Assembly (NCBI RefSeq): GCF_001577365.1
Contig: NZ_CP014513.1
Coordinates: 2,728,001 to 2,792,000, forward strand
DNA length: 64,000 nucleotides
DNA from: Frondihabitans sp. PAMC 28766
Lineage (GTDB): Bacteria > Actinomycetota > Actinomycetes > Actinomycetales > Microbacteriaceae
Direction: 5' to 3'
The notes below the pieces were generated by a model. It was given only the letters and a program-made list of their open reading frames with translations. It had not been told where the DNA came from and ran no database searches. Positions 37,491 to 48,465 of this stretch are shown here, piece after piece (the stretch's first letter is position 1; each line of letters begins with the position of its first letter). A program made the translations under genes and the position numbers.

Positions 37491-39430
37491 CTACTGCTGC
37501 TGCCCGCGCACGGGTGCAGGAGCCGGCTGCGACTCGCGACGGGCCACCGGGATCTTGCTGCCGAGCACCATTGCCGTCACGTCGCGGGCGATGGTGGGCG
37601 CGGTGAGCCCCGCTGCCTCGAAGATCTCCGACCGGCTCGCGTGCCCGATGAAATCGTCGGGCAGGCCGAGCTCGGTGACGGGCGTGTCGATGTCGGACGC
37701 CCGGAGATCCTGACGCACGCGCGTCCCGATGCCGCCGACGCGGATGCCGTCTTCGATGGTGACGACGAGGCGGTGCTCGGCGGCGAGGCCGATGATGCTG
37801 CGCGGCACGGGCACGACCCAGCGCGGGTCGACGACGGTCGCGCCGATGCCCTGGTCGGCGAGGCGGGCGGCCACGTCGAGACCGAGACGGGCCATCGCAC
37901 CGACGGCCATGATCAGCACGTCGGGGCGGTCGCCGCGGGTCAGGATCTCGACGCCGTCGTCGAGACGCTCGATCGCGTCGATGTCGGGGCCCACGTCACC
38001 CTTCGGAAATCGCACCACGGTGGGGCCGTCGTCGACCGCCACGGCCTCCCGCAGCTCTTCGCGAAGGCGCGTCGCATCCCGGGGAGCCGCCAAGCGGATG
38101 CCGGGCACGACCTGGAGGATCGCGAGATCCCAGATGCCGTGGTGGCTGGGCCGTCGGGCCCGGTGACGCCGGACCGGTCGAGGACGAAGGTGACCCCGGC
38201 CTTGTGCAGGCCGACGTCCATCAGCACCTGGTCGAAGGCCCGGTTGATGAAGGTCGCGTAGAGGGCGACGACCGGGTGCAGGCCGCCGAAGGCCAGGCCG
38301 GCGGCCGAGGCCACCGCGTGCTGCTCGGCAATGCCGACGTCGAGCACGCGCTTCGGATACTTCTCGGCGAACCGGTGCAGCCCGACCGGGCGCAGCATGG
38401 CCGCCGTGATGCCGACGACGCGGCGGTCGTGATCGGCGATGGCGACGATCTCGTCGGCGAACACGCTCGTCCAGTCGGGGCCCTTGGCCGTTTCCAGCGC
38501 CTCACCGGTTTCGGGATCGATGTGGCCGACCGCGTGGAACTGGTCGGAGACGTCCGCCCTCGCCGGCTCGTAGCCGCGGCCCTTCTCGGTGATGGCGTGG
38601 ACGATGACGGGCGCGCCGTAGTTCTTCGCCTGCGTCAGCGCCTCCTCCATCGCCTTCTGGTCGTGGCCGTCGATCGGCCCGATGTATTTGATGTCGAGGT
38701 TCGAGTAGAGCGCCTCGTTGTTGGTGAAGCGGCTCAGGAAGCCGTGGAGGCCGCCGCGCACGCCGCGGTAGAACGCGCGAGCGGGCGAGCCCATGTGGTC
38801 GAAGGCCGCGCGGCTCTGCAGATGCATGTCGCGGTACTTCTGGTTGGTGCGGACCCCGTTGAGGAAGCGGGCCATGCCACCGATGGTCGGGGCGTACGAG
38901 CGGCCGTTGTCGTTGACGACGATGATCAGCCGGCGGTCGTTGTCGTCGCTGATGTTGTTGAGAGCCTCCCACGTCATGCCGCCGGTGAGCGCACCGTCGC
39001 CGACGACTGCGACGACGTGCCGGTCACCGTGGCCGGTGAGGGTGAACGCGCGAGAGATGCCGTCGGCCCACGACAGCGACGACGACGCGTGCGACGACTC
39101 GACGATGTCGTGCTCGGACTCGGAGCGCTGCGGATAACCGGCGAGGCCGTCTCTCAGTCTCAGGTGACTGAAATCCTGCCGCCCCGTGACGAGCTTGTGC
39201 ACGTATGACTGGTGGCCCGTGTCGAAGACGATGGCGTCTTTCGGCGAGTCGAAGACGCGGTGCAGGGCCAGGGTGAGCTCGACGACGCCGAGGTTAGGGC
39301 CGAGGTGGCCGCCGGTCTTCGAGACCTCGGTGACGAGGAATCGACGGATCTCGGCGGCGAGGGCCAGCATCTGGTCGTCGCTGAGTGCATCGAGGTCGCG
39401 GGGGTTGTGGATGGTCTCGAGGAGGCTCAT
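37491..39430 (-). pseudogene. dxs: 1-deoxy-D-xylulose-5-phosphate synthase, interrupted by a -1 frameshift
   Basis: First enzyme of the MEP isoprenoid pathway, about 646 residues in two frames. The N-terminal part has [17 protein letters not shown] and the thiamine-pyrophosphate motif beginning [16 protein letters not shown]; the middle has the catalytic-region [15 protein letters not shown]. The frame breaks at the run GGCCC on the coding strand (around 38148-38152); one extra C restores [17 protein letters not shown]. Since this pathway is the usual route to isoprenoids in such bacteria and no other dxs is in view, a consensus error is more plausible than gene loss. Confidence 0.88.
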
Positions 39431-39497
39431 GTCACTCCCTTTCAGCGGCTGGGTTCGACCGCGTTCTCAGCTTAGGCGTCGAAGGTCACGGACGACC

Positions 39498-39535
39498 GGA
39501 AGCCCCATACCCCGTGGGGAGGGTATGGGGCTTCC
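39498..39535 (-). terminator. hairpin terminator after acnA
   Basis: A perfect 15-bp stem GGAAGCCCCATACCC/GGGTATGGGGCTTCC with an 8-nt loop, 12 bases beyond the acnA stop. Confidence 0.8.
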
Positions 39536-39547
39536 GAGAGGAGGAGA

Positions 39548-42370
<2,823 letters not shown>

Positions 42371-42476
42371 GTGCCGTCTCCCTTGCGCTGACTCGCCTCA
42401 TCATGAAGGTGGAGCGCAGCGCGCCACCAGCAAGGCCAGCCTAAGTCCGCCGCCGACCCGCGGGCCGGCTTTGGCG

Positions 42477-42500
42477 ATTTATCTTGATGTCGAGATAAAT
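42477..42500. promoter_or_regulatory. 24-bp dyad, MarR-type operator candidate
   Basis: The arms ATTTATCT and AGATAAAT flank TGATGTCG; the two 12-bp halves match at 10 positions. Sites of the TATCTCGA...TCGAGATA kind are used by MarR-family regulators of quinone and stress enzymes. It lies about 107 bases upstream of acnA and about 45 bases before the SDR remnant on the other strand. Confidence 0.5.
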
Positions 42501-42546
42501 CTAGCACCGACCGGCCGATCTGGCGACAGCGACGCGTCGAACTCGA

Positions 42547-42858
42547 TGGCTCTTTTCGAACGCGATCGCCCCGGGCATCGTCATGTCGCCGATCGTGGCG
42601 CGATCGTTTCGGGATGCCGCTCGAGCAGTCGGACGAGTTCGTGGCGTTCCTCGCCGAGAAGCTCGGCCACCCTCAGCCCGTCGGCCGGGTCGGTCATCCC
42701 GACGACATCGCCAAGGTCGCGACCTTCTTGGCCGGCGATCTCTCCGAGTGCGTGACGGGCGCCAGGATCCCGGTCGACGGCGGCGCCACTGCGATCACGC
42801 AGGGCGCGTTCGGCACCGACATCGTGCGGTCGCGGGCGGGTTCACGAGCAAGTAGCCC
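42547..42858 (+). pseudogene. remnant of a short-chain dehydrogenase gene
   Basis: Only the C-terminal third of an SDR enzyme is present. NAIAPGIVMSPIVARSF is readable from 42559, then a one-base insertion in the GGG at 42611-42613 shifts the frame, and MPLEQSDEFVAFLAEKL, PVGRVGHPDDIAKVATFLAGD and VDGGATAI follow. The N-terminal Rossmann part and the Tyr-x-x-x-Lys active site are missing, and the original stop is lost. It is a decayed gene. Confidence 0.8.
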
Positions 42859-42877
42859 TCAGACCGACCTGCTGGGG

Positions 42878-43606
42878 TCAGGCCTGCTCGTCCGCCGCGT
42901 CGGCGGCGCGTGCCGCGTACACGGTCCGGACCAGCAGCCAGGTCACCCAGAGCATGGCGGCGTAGAGCGGCACGCCGGTGATCAGCTTGATGCCGCCCAG
43001 CAGGGTGGCCTGGTTCGCGAGGTAGAGCGGGATCTCGATCGCCAGCCGGATGGCGAAGAGCAGCACCCAGAGCCACGTCGTGATCGTCAGCACGCGTCGC
43101 TTGGCACGGTCACCGCGCCAGGCAGAGCCCTCACCGGTGATGAGGCCCACGACCACGCCGATCAGCGGCCAGCGCGCCACCAGAGTGGCCAGCAGCACGA
43201 CGATCGACACGATGTTGATGACGATGCCCGGCAGGAAATTGTCGACGGCACGACCCGAGATCAGGGCCAGGATCGCCGAGATGGCGATGCCGAGCAGGCC
43301 GGCGATCGCCTGAGGCACGGGCCCGCGCTGCACGGCGCGCACGATCACGAAGACGACGCCCAGGGCCACCGGGATCAGCACCGACGGCAGCAGAGACTGC
43401 GTCGCCGTGTAGATGATCAAGAACGCGAACCCCGGCAGGATCGACTCGACCAGGCCTCGCACCCCGCCGATCGCCGTCAGCAGCGCGTGGCCGCTCGGGG
43501 CGTCGCCCGGCGCCACCTTGCCGATGCCGGCACGCAGCGCCGCCTGGCGCAGTTGGTCGCCCATCGACACGGCAGGGCGCTGCTCGTCCGGAGTGCTCTC
43601 GCTCAT
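42878..43606 (-). CDS. DUF3159 membrane protein
   Basis: A 242-aa integral membrane protein with about six hydrophobic segments and a short basic cytoplasmic loop (GSAWRGDRAKRR), as in the actinobacterial DUF3159 family of unknown function. It follows the DUF3710 gene after seven bases, the arrangement dut-DUF3710-DUF3159 being conserved in actinobacteria. Confidence 0.9.
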   Translation of the reverse strand: MSESTPDEQRPAVSMGDQLRQAALRAGIGKVAPGDAPSGHALLTAIGGVRGLVESILPGFAFLIIYTATQSLLPSVLIPVALGVVFVIVRAVQRGPVPQAIAGLLGIAISAILALISGRAVDNFLPGIVINIVSIVVLLATLVARWPLIGVVVGLITGEGSAWRGDRAKRRVLTITTWLWVLLFAIRLAIEIPLYLANQATLLGGIKLITGVPLYAAMLWVTWLLVRTVYAARAADAADEQA

Positions 43607-43613
43607 GAGCGGG

Positions 43614-44372
43614 TCAGACGGTGGTCGTGCCCGGGTCGCCCGGGTTCTGCTTCGGCATGTGCAGCGGAATGAGGTCGCGGGGCGGCATGGGGTCGTTGCC
43701 GCGCACGACGACGACGCTGCGGAAGAGCTCTTCGATCTTCTCGGCGGTCTCAGGATCGATGGTCGCGTCGCCGGCGATCACGCCGCGAAGGAACCAGCGC
43801 GGCCCGTCGACCCCGACGAAGCGCGCGAGGCGGGTGGTCTGCCCGGCGACCGCACCCTCCGAGCCGACCGCCACGGGGATCTCGGCGGTGATCTCGGGGC
43901 CGAACGGCCCGTCGACCTCAGTGGTCGTGCCACCCTGCTTGCGGATCTGGTCGGCGATCTGCTCGCGGATCTCGTGCCAGAGGCCGGTCGAGCGGGGCGC
44001 GGCGAAGGGCTGCACCTGGAGCGTCGACTTGGCGAAATCGAGCCCGACGGCGACGACGCGCTTCGAGCCCTCCTCGACCTCCAGGCGGAGGTGCAGACCT
44101 TCGCGCGGGACGATCTTCACGCCGCCCAGGTCGACGTATGGCCGGACGGGGTTGGCCTCGGCCTCATCCAGCGGCCCCTCCTCGGCGCGGTTCTCGGGGG
44201 CCGACTTGTCGTCGATGATCAGTTCGACCTGGGCCTCTTCGGCCTCGACCAGCTCGATCTCGTCGGAGTCTGCCGAAGTCGCCTCGACCTCGGTCGACGC
44301 GGCGTTCTCAACGCCCTCGTTCTCGACGAGCTCGGCCTGCTCTGCAGCCTCGCGGCGGCTCTTCCTGCTCAC
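43614..44372 (-). CDS. DUF3710 domain protein
   Basis: A 252-aa soluble protein. The first 70 residues are acidic and probably disordered; the conserved core contains YVDLGGVKIVPREGLHLRLEV, the RSTGLWHEIREQI segment and GPRWFLRGVIAG. The function is unknown; the family is actinobacterial. The GTG start overlaps the dut stop by four bases, so the two are translated together. Confidence 0.9.
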   Translation of the reverse strand: MSRKSRREAAEQAELVENEGVENAASTEVEATSADSDEIELVEAEEAQVELIIDDKSAPENRAEEGPLDEAEANPVRPYVDLGGVKIVPREGLHLRLEVEEGSKRVVAVGLDFAKSTLQVQPFAAPRSTGLWHEIREQIADQIRKQGGTTTEVDGPFGPEITAEIPVAVGSEGAVAGQTTRLARFVGVDGPRWFLRGVIAGDATIDPETAEKIEELFRSVVVVRGNDPMPPRDLIPLHMPKQNPGDPGTTTV

Positions 44373-44842
44373 TTGTTGGTGCCTTCCGATGCGTGTGCGT
44401 AGCCCGTGGAGCCGAATCCGCCCTCACCGCGGACGCTCTCGGGCAGGGTCTCGACCACGGCGAACCGGGCCTGGACGACGGGCATGACGATCAACTGGGC
44501 GATTCTGTCACCCGCCGAGATCTCGTAGTCGGCCGAGTCGGTGTTGAGAAGCGTGACCTTGATCTCGCCGCGGTAGCCCGCGTCGACGGTGCCCGGCGAG
44601 TTGAGTACCGTGATGCCGTGCTTTGCAGCGAGGCCCGAGCGCGGCACCACGAAGGCGGCGTAGCCCTCGGGCAGCGCGATCGAAACGCCGGTCGACACGA
44701 GGGCCCGAGCGCCGGCCTCGAGGGTCAACGCCTCGGCCGATTTGAGGTCGGCGCCGGCGTCGCCGGGGTGCGAGTATGTGGGAACGACGCTGGCGTCGTG
44801 GCCCGCCACCGGGGCGAGAAGAACGTCGAGGGTCTGAGTCAC
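44369..44842 (-). CDS. dut: deoxyuridine 5'-triphosphate nucleotidohydrolase (dUTPase)
   Basis: A 157-aa homotrimer-type dUTPase that removes dUTP and supplies dUMP for thymidylate synthesis. The conserved motifs appear in order: DAGADL, PRSGLAAKHGI, the uracil-binding hairpin with PGTVDAGYRGEI, GDRIAQLIV and the C-terminal Gly-rich RGEGGFGSTG. GTG start. It is divergent from the DUF3093 gene. Confidence 0.97.
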   Translation of the reverse strand: MTQTLDVLLAPVAGHDASVVPTYSHPGDAGADLKSAEALTLEAGARALVSTGVSIALPEGYAAFVVPRSGLAAKHGITVLNSPGTVDAGYRGEIKVTLLNTDSADYEISAGDRIAQLIVMPVVQARFAVVETLPESVRGEGGFGSTGYAHASEGTNK

Positions 44843-44880
44843 GTGTCGAGGGTAGTGCAGAAGTCTGGTCGAATAGTCCT

Positions 44881-45336
44881 ATGACCTCGTACCGCGAACG
44901 CCTCAGCCCTCCCCCGCTCGTCTACCTCGCGCTCCTCATGGTCGTGCCTGCGAGCGTGCTGGTGTTCCTGCCGATCAACATCCCCGTGGGCTGGCTCGTC
45001 GGCATCGTGCTGTTCTTCGGCTTCGGGATCGCGCTGTGGTTCGGCTCTCCTGTCCTGCGGATCGACGACGAAGGCTTCCACGCGGGCCGAGCCGTGCTCT
45101 ACCCCGCCGAAATCGGAACGGCCGCCGCATTCCTCGCTGAGGATGCGACGGCCGAGAGAGGCGTCCGTCTGGACGCGCGGGCCTGGACACTGTTCAGGGG
45201 CTGGGTGCACCCGGTGCTGAAGATCGAGCTGACCGACCTCACCGACCCCGCGCCCTACTGGCTCGTGTCGACGAGGCATCCCCAAAAGCTGTCCCGTGCG
45301 ATCGATTCGATCAGGCCGCGCATTCCAGGCAGATAG
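44881..45336 (+). CDS. DUF3093 membrane protein
   Basis: A 151-aa protein with two transmembrane segments near the N-terminus (about residues 13-55) and a soluble C-terminal part with PYWLVSTRHPQKLSRAI, matching the actinobacterial DUF3093 family of unknown function. It sits next to dut on the other strand. Its 3' end overlaps the DUF4193 gene by 26 bases, tail to tail. Confidence 0.88.
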   Translation: MTSYRERLSPPPLVYLALLMVVPASVLVFLPINIPVGWLVGIVLFFGFGIALWFGSPVLRIDDEGFHAGRAVLYPAEIGTAAAFLAEDATAERGVRLDARAWTLFRGWVHPVLKIELTDLTDPAPYWLVSTRHPQKLSRAIDSIRPRIPGR

Positions 45337-45604
45337 GCCCGAGCTTGGTCTCGTGGTCGAGCTGTGAACGGTGCTTCACGAGGAAGCACTCGACACAGGT
45401 GAACTCGTCGGCCTGCGGGGGCAGGACGACGACGTCGAGATCCAGATCGGAGAGATCCTGCCCCGCGAGCTCGAAGCTGCCGGGGTTGTCGGCGTCATCG
45501 ACGTCGACCACTCCGGACATCTTGTCGGGAACCCGCTCTTTCAGCGCCTCGATCGACTCGGAATCGTCGTCGTTCTTGCGAGGTGCGTCGTAGTCGGTGG
45601 CCAT
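45311..45604 (-). CDS. DUF4193 zinc-ribbon-like protein
   Basis: A 97-aa acidic protein beginning MATDYDAPRK, the usual start of this actinobacterial family. Four cysteines, C70-x2-C73 and C92-x2-C95, form a likely zinc site at the C-terminus. The function is unknown. The 236-base region shared with sepH, transcribed in the opposite direction, is less GC-rich and probably holds promoters for both. Confidence 0.92.
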   Translation of the reverse strand: MATDYDAPRKNDDDSESIEALKERVPDKMSGVVDVDDADNPGSFELAGQDLSDLDLDVVVLPPQADEFTCVECFLVKHRSQLDHETKLGPICLECAA

Positions 45605-45840
45605 GCCCATCCAGTTCTGTTGTTCGTGCTGAAAATCCCATGTCTTGCCAAACGGCGGGCACAGTTTGCACCAAACACAGTGCAATAGCAAACCCATCCG
45701 CACGGCCCAAAGACACCCGGATTTTCGCGTGTTTCGGGCCGCAGGAGTGGAACTCACGGCGCGCCCGTGTTATTCCCCGGAATGGCACGTGTTCCGTGGC
45801 ATCCTGACTGGCGAATCGCGATGGCGAAAGGCGTGACACC

Positions 45841-47106
45841 ATGCAGGATCTCAAGGTCATCGGAGTCGAGAGCGGCGCACTGCTCGTCGCCACGGACGCC
45901 GGCAGCGAATACCGTCTGCCCGTGACCCTGTCGCTGCAGACGCAGCTGCGGCAGGCGAACCCCGATCTGCGCTCCACGAGCGCGTCGGCGGCAGTGCAGA
46001 AGATCAGCCCGCGCGACATCCAGGCGAGCATCCGCGCCGGCCGCACGGCCGAGCAGGTCGCCACCGACACCGGGGCCGAGATCGACTACGTGCGTCGTTT
46101 CGAGGGGCCCGTGCTCGACGAGCGCGGCTTCGTGCTCGAGCGCGCCCGGGCCGTGCCGGTCAGCGTCGTGTCCGCCGACGGCGCAATCGGCGAGCTCTCG
46201 AAGTTCGGCGACGTGATCGACTCGCGTCTCGACGAGGCCGAGGCGAGCGACCGCGACTGGACGAGCTACAAGGACCCGGCCACCGGCTGGGTCGTGCACG
46301 TCACCTATACCGCCGCCGAAGTCGAGCGCGAGGCGACCTGGCGCTTCGAGCCGAAAAAGCAGGGCCTCGCCCCGCTCGACGGTGACGCCCACACTCTCTC
46401 GCGCCAGGACGGCTCGCGCACCACGCTGGTGCCCCGACTTCGCGCTGTCGACTCGACCACCGGCGGCGTCGAGCCCCTCGAATCGGCTGACGAGCCGGCA
46501 CCGGCGGGATCGTCGGCGCCGAACGAGGCGGGTCGATTCGACAGTGGTGCGTTCGAGCCGGCGCCCGTGGCACCCGAAACGCTCGTGCCCGAGCCCCCCC
46601 TGCCCTTCGACCGAACTCGTGACGGCCGCACGGCGGCGTCGTTCGCCGCGATGAACCGCGCGCCCGAGAATGCCCCCGAGCACAACCAGACGGCCGACCT
46701 CCTCGAGGCGCTGCGCCGCCGCCGCGGCGAGCGGGAGGCCGCGCGCTTCGACGACGACCACGCGTCGACGCCCGAGTCGTCTGTGGACTCGCGTGCGGCG
46801 CACCCGTCGACGGGGTCGATGCGCGTCATCGACGTTCCGCTCGACGACTTCGAGACGGTGGGCACCGTCGATGAGCCGACTCCCGAGACGCCCGAGCCCC
46901 CGCGCACGACCAAGCCCCTCGCCACGCACCCGACGGCGTCGCGCCGAGTCGCCCCGCGGCGCCAGGCGCCGACACCGCCTCCCGCCGAGGAGGCTCCCGA
47001 GCAGCAGCGCGCCAAGCAGGGCGGTCGCGCCCGCAAGGGCCGTGCCGCCATGCCGAGCTGGGACGAGATCGTGTTCGGCGCCCGTTCGGACGACGACCCC
47101 GCCTGA
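45841..47106 (+). CDS. sepH: septation protein SepH (DUF3071)
   Basis: A 421-aa protein. The N-terminal 170 residues match DUF3071 and contain a helix-turn-helix-like segment (SPRDIQASIRAGRTAEQVA). A long Pro/Ala/Glu-rich linker follows, and the conserved C-terminal tail reads MPSWDEIVFG. In Streptomyces SepH binds FtsZ and promotes Z-ring assembly. The ATG is preceded by GAAAGGCG. Confidence 0.92.
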   Translation: MQDLKVIGVESGALLVATDAGSEYRLPVTLSLQTQLRQANPDLRSTSASAAVQKISPRDIQASIRAGRTAEQVATDTGAEIDYVRRFEGPVLDERGFVLERARAVPVSVVSADGAIGELSKFGDVIDSRLDEAEASDRDWTSYKDPATGWVVHVTYTAAEVEREATWRFEPKKQGLAPLDGDAHTLSRQDGSRTTLVPRLRAVDSTTGGVEPLESADEPAPAGSSAPNEAGRFDSGAFEPAPVAPETLVPEPPLPFDRTRDGRTAASFAAMNRAPENAPEHNQTADLLEALRRRRGEREAARFDDDHASTPESSVDSRAAHPSTGSMRVIDVPLDDFETVGTVDEPTPETPEPPRTTKPLATHPTASRRVAPRRQAPTPPPAEEAPEQQRAKQGGRARKGRAAMPSWDEIVFGARSDDDPA

Positions 47107-47120
47107 CCCCTCCCCTCCCC

Positions 47121-47200
47121 TCCCGTTTTACCTATGGGTGCGTCGTTCGCGCATAGGCGTTTCTGCGTGGCAACGTGCCGCCTCTAGGTAGAACGTGGTT
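47121..47200. repeat. ACCTATAGGT-type palindromic element, diverged copy 2
   Basis: In the convergent gap after sepH, CGTTTTACCTATGGGT at the left and CCTCTAGGTAGAACG at the right match the ends of the element at 37405 with a few changes. The inside has TTCGCGC and a GTTTCTG, elements that recur in the other copies. Confidence 0.7.
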
Positions 47201-47203
47201 GGA

Positions 47204-48352
47204 CTAGCGGGCGAAGGCTCCAAAGCGCAGCAGCGGCACCTGCGTCTCGTCGGGCGACCACGAGCCATGCTGCCCGATCATGCCGCGAGAACGCTCGTCG
47301 ACAGTCGCGTAGTACGCGATGCCCTTTCGCGCGGCGATCAGCACGTCGCCGATCCGGGGCGTCACTTCCGGAGCGACCTCGCCGAACCACCCCGCTTCGA
47401 TCGCCTCGTCGCGGGTGACGACCCAGGCGCGCTGCCCCTCGGCGGCGCGCCATGCGTCGACCACGGCAACCCGTTGCGCGTTATCGGCCGACGCATCGAA
47501 GTGCAGCTGCAGGCACCGCGGCTCCCCCGCGAGGTGCCGCACGCCATCGAGCAGCCCGAGCTTGTCGCCGAAGATCACGTGCTTGTGCTCGGGCACGTCG
47601 ATGATGCCGTGGTCGGCCGTCACCAGCAGCGCCTGCTCGCGCCCGAGCGAGGCGACGAGTCGCCTCACCTCGGCGTCGAGCGACTCGAGAGCTGCGGCCC
47701 ACTGGTCCGACTCCCAGCCGTACCGGTGGGCCGCCATGTCGAGTTCGGGCACATAGAGGTACGTCACGCTGGGGGCGGGGTCGTGCAGGATGTCGATGGC
47801 GGCGTCGAATCGCTGGGTCACCGACTCGGCCGAGCGGTAGCGGGCGCCGCGCAGGATCGCCCGCGTGAGACCCGAGTCTGAGTAGCGGGTCGGGCCGACC
47901 GCCCAGACGGCCACCCCTGATCCTGCCGCCTTCTCGAAGGTCGTGGGCAGTCGCTGCCAAGTCGCGGGGTCGAGCAGGGCGTCCCAGCCCGAGAGCTGCT
48001 TGACGACACGGTCGTTCGCCGCGTCGAGCACCTTGTAGCCAACCAGGCCGTGCTGGCCCGGCAGCGCGCCGGTCGTGAGGGTGGCGAGGGCCGCCGCCGT
48101 CGTCGTCGGGAAGCCCGAGAAGATCGACGTTCCGGCGGCCGACAGCGTGCGGGCATACGCCGAGCGCGCGTTGAGGTTGGCTGCACCGAGCCCGTCGACG
48201 ACCAGGATCACCACGTGCGACGCCCGTCCCAGCCTCAGCGTGTCGACGAAGCCGGCCTCGTTTCCCGGCCCCGTCACTGCGGCGATGCAACTCGGCACCA
48301 CGTCGGCCAGGCTCCGGGCGTCGGGGTCGCGCGCCGGTACCATGGTCGTCAT
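47204..48352 (-). CDS. alkaline-phosphatase-superfamily protein (nucleotide pyrophosphatase/phosphodiesterase type)
   Basis: A 382-aa protein. Metal ligands of the superfamily are visible in [20 protein letters not shown] and [15 protein letters not shown], and the nucleophile Thr is in [14 protein letters not shown]. No signal peptide is seen, so it should be cytoplasmic. Members hydrolyse phosphodiesters or nucleotide pyrophosphates; the substrate is unknown. The ATG at 48352 is preferred. Confidence 0.87.
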   Translation of the reverse strand: MTTMVPARDPDARSLADVVPSCIAAVTGPGNEAGFVDTLRLGRASHVVILVVDGLGAANLNARSAYARTLSAAGTSIFSGFPTTTAAALATLTTGALPGQHGLVGYKVLDAANDRVVKQLSGWDALLDPATWQRLPTTFEKAAGSGVAVWAVGPTRYSDSGLTRAILRGARYRSAESVTQRFDAAIDILHDPAPSVTYLYVPELDMAAHRYGWESDQWAAALESLDAEVRRLVASLGREQALLVTADHGIIDVPEHKHVIFGDKLGLLDGVRHLAGEPRCLQLHFDASADNAQRVAVVDAWRAAEGQRAWVVTRDEAIEAGWFGEVAPEVTPRIGDVLIAARKGIAYYATVDERSRGMIGQHGSWSPDETQVPLLRFGAFAR

Positions 48353-48403
48353 CGGCCCCAGTCTGGCACAGGGTCGGGCGCCGAGGTCCGGGACGGCGTT
48401 CGT

Positions 48404-48456
48404 CAGGCCCGAGTGACACAGCAGGCCCGAGCGACCCAGCAAGCCAGATCGACAAG
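48404..48456 (+). repeat. three imperfect 17-18-bp tandem repeats before parC
   Basis: CAGGCCCGAGTGACACAG (48404) and CAGGCCCGAGCGACCCAG (48422) are 18-bp neighbours with two differences; a third, more diverged unit CAAGCCAGATCGACAAG follows. They occupy the leader of parC and end nine bases before its ATG. Confidence 0.75.
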
Positions 48457-48465
48457 CGAGAGTGC

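Noticed and set aside
34691..38152. Programmed -1/+1 frameshifting in fadA, fadB or dxs
   Set aside because: No slippery heptamer with a following stem is seen, these families are not known to use it, and all three are single-base losses in short G/C runs.
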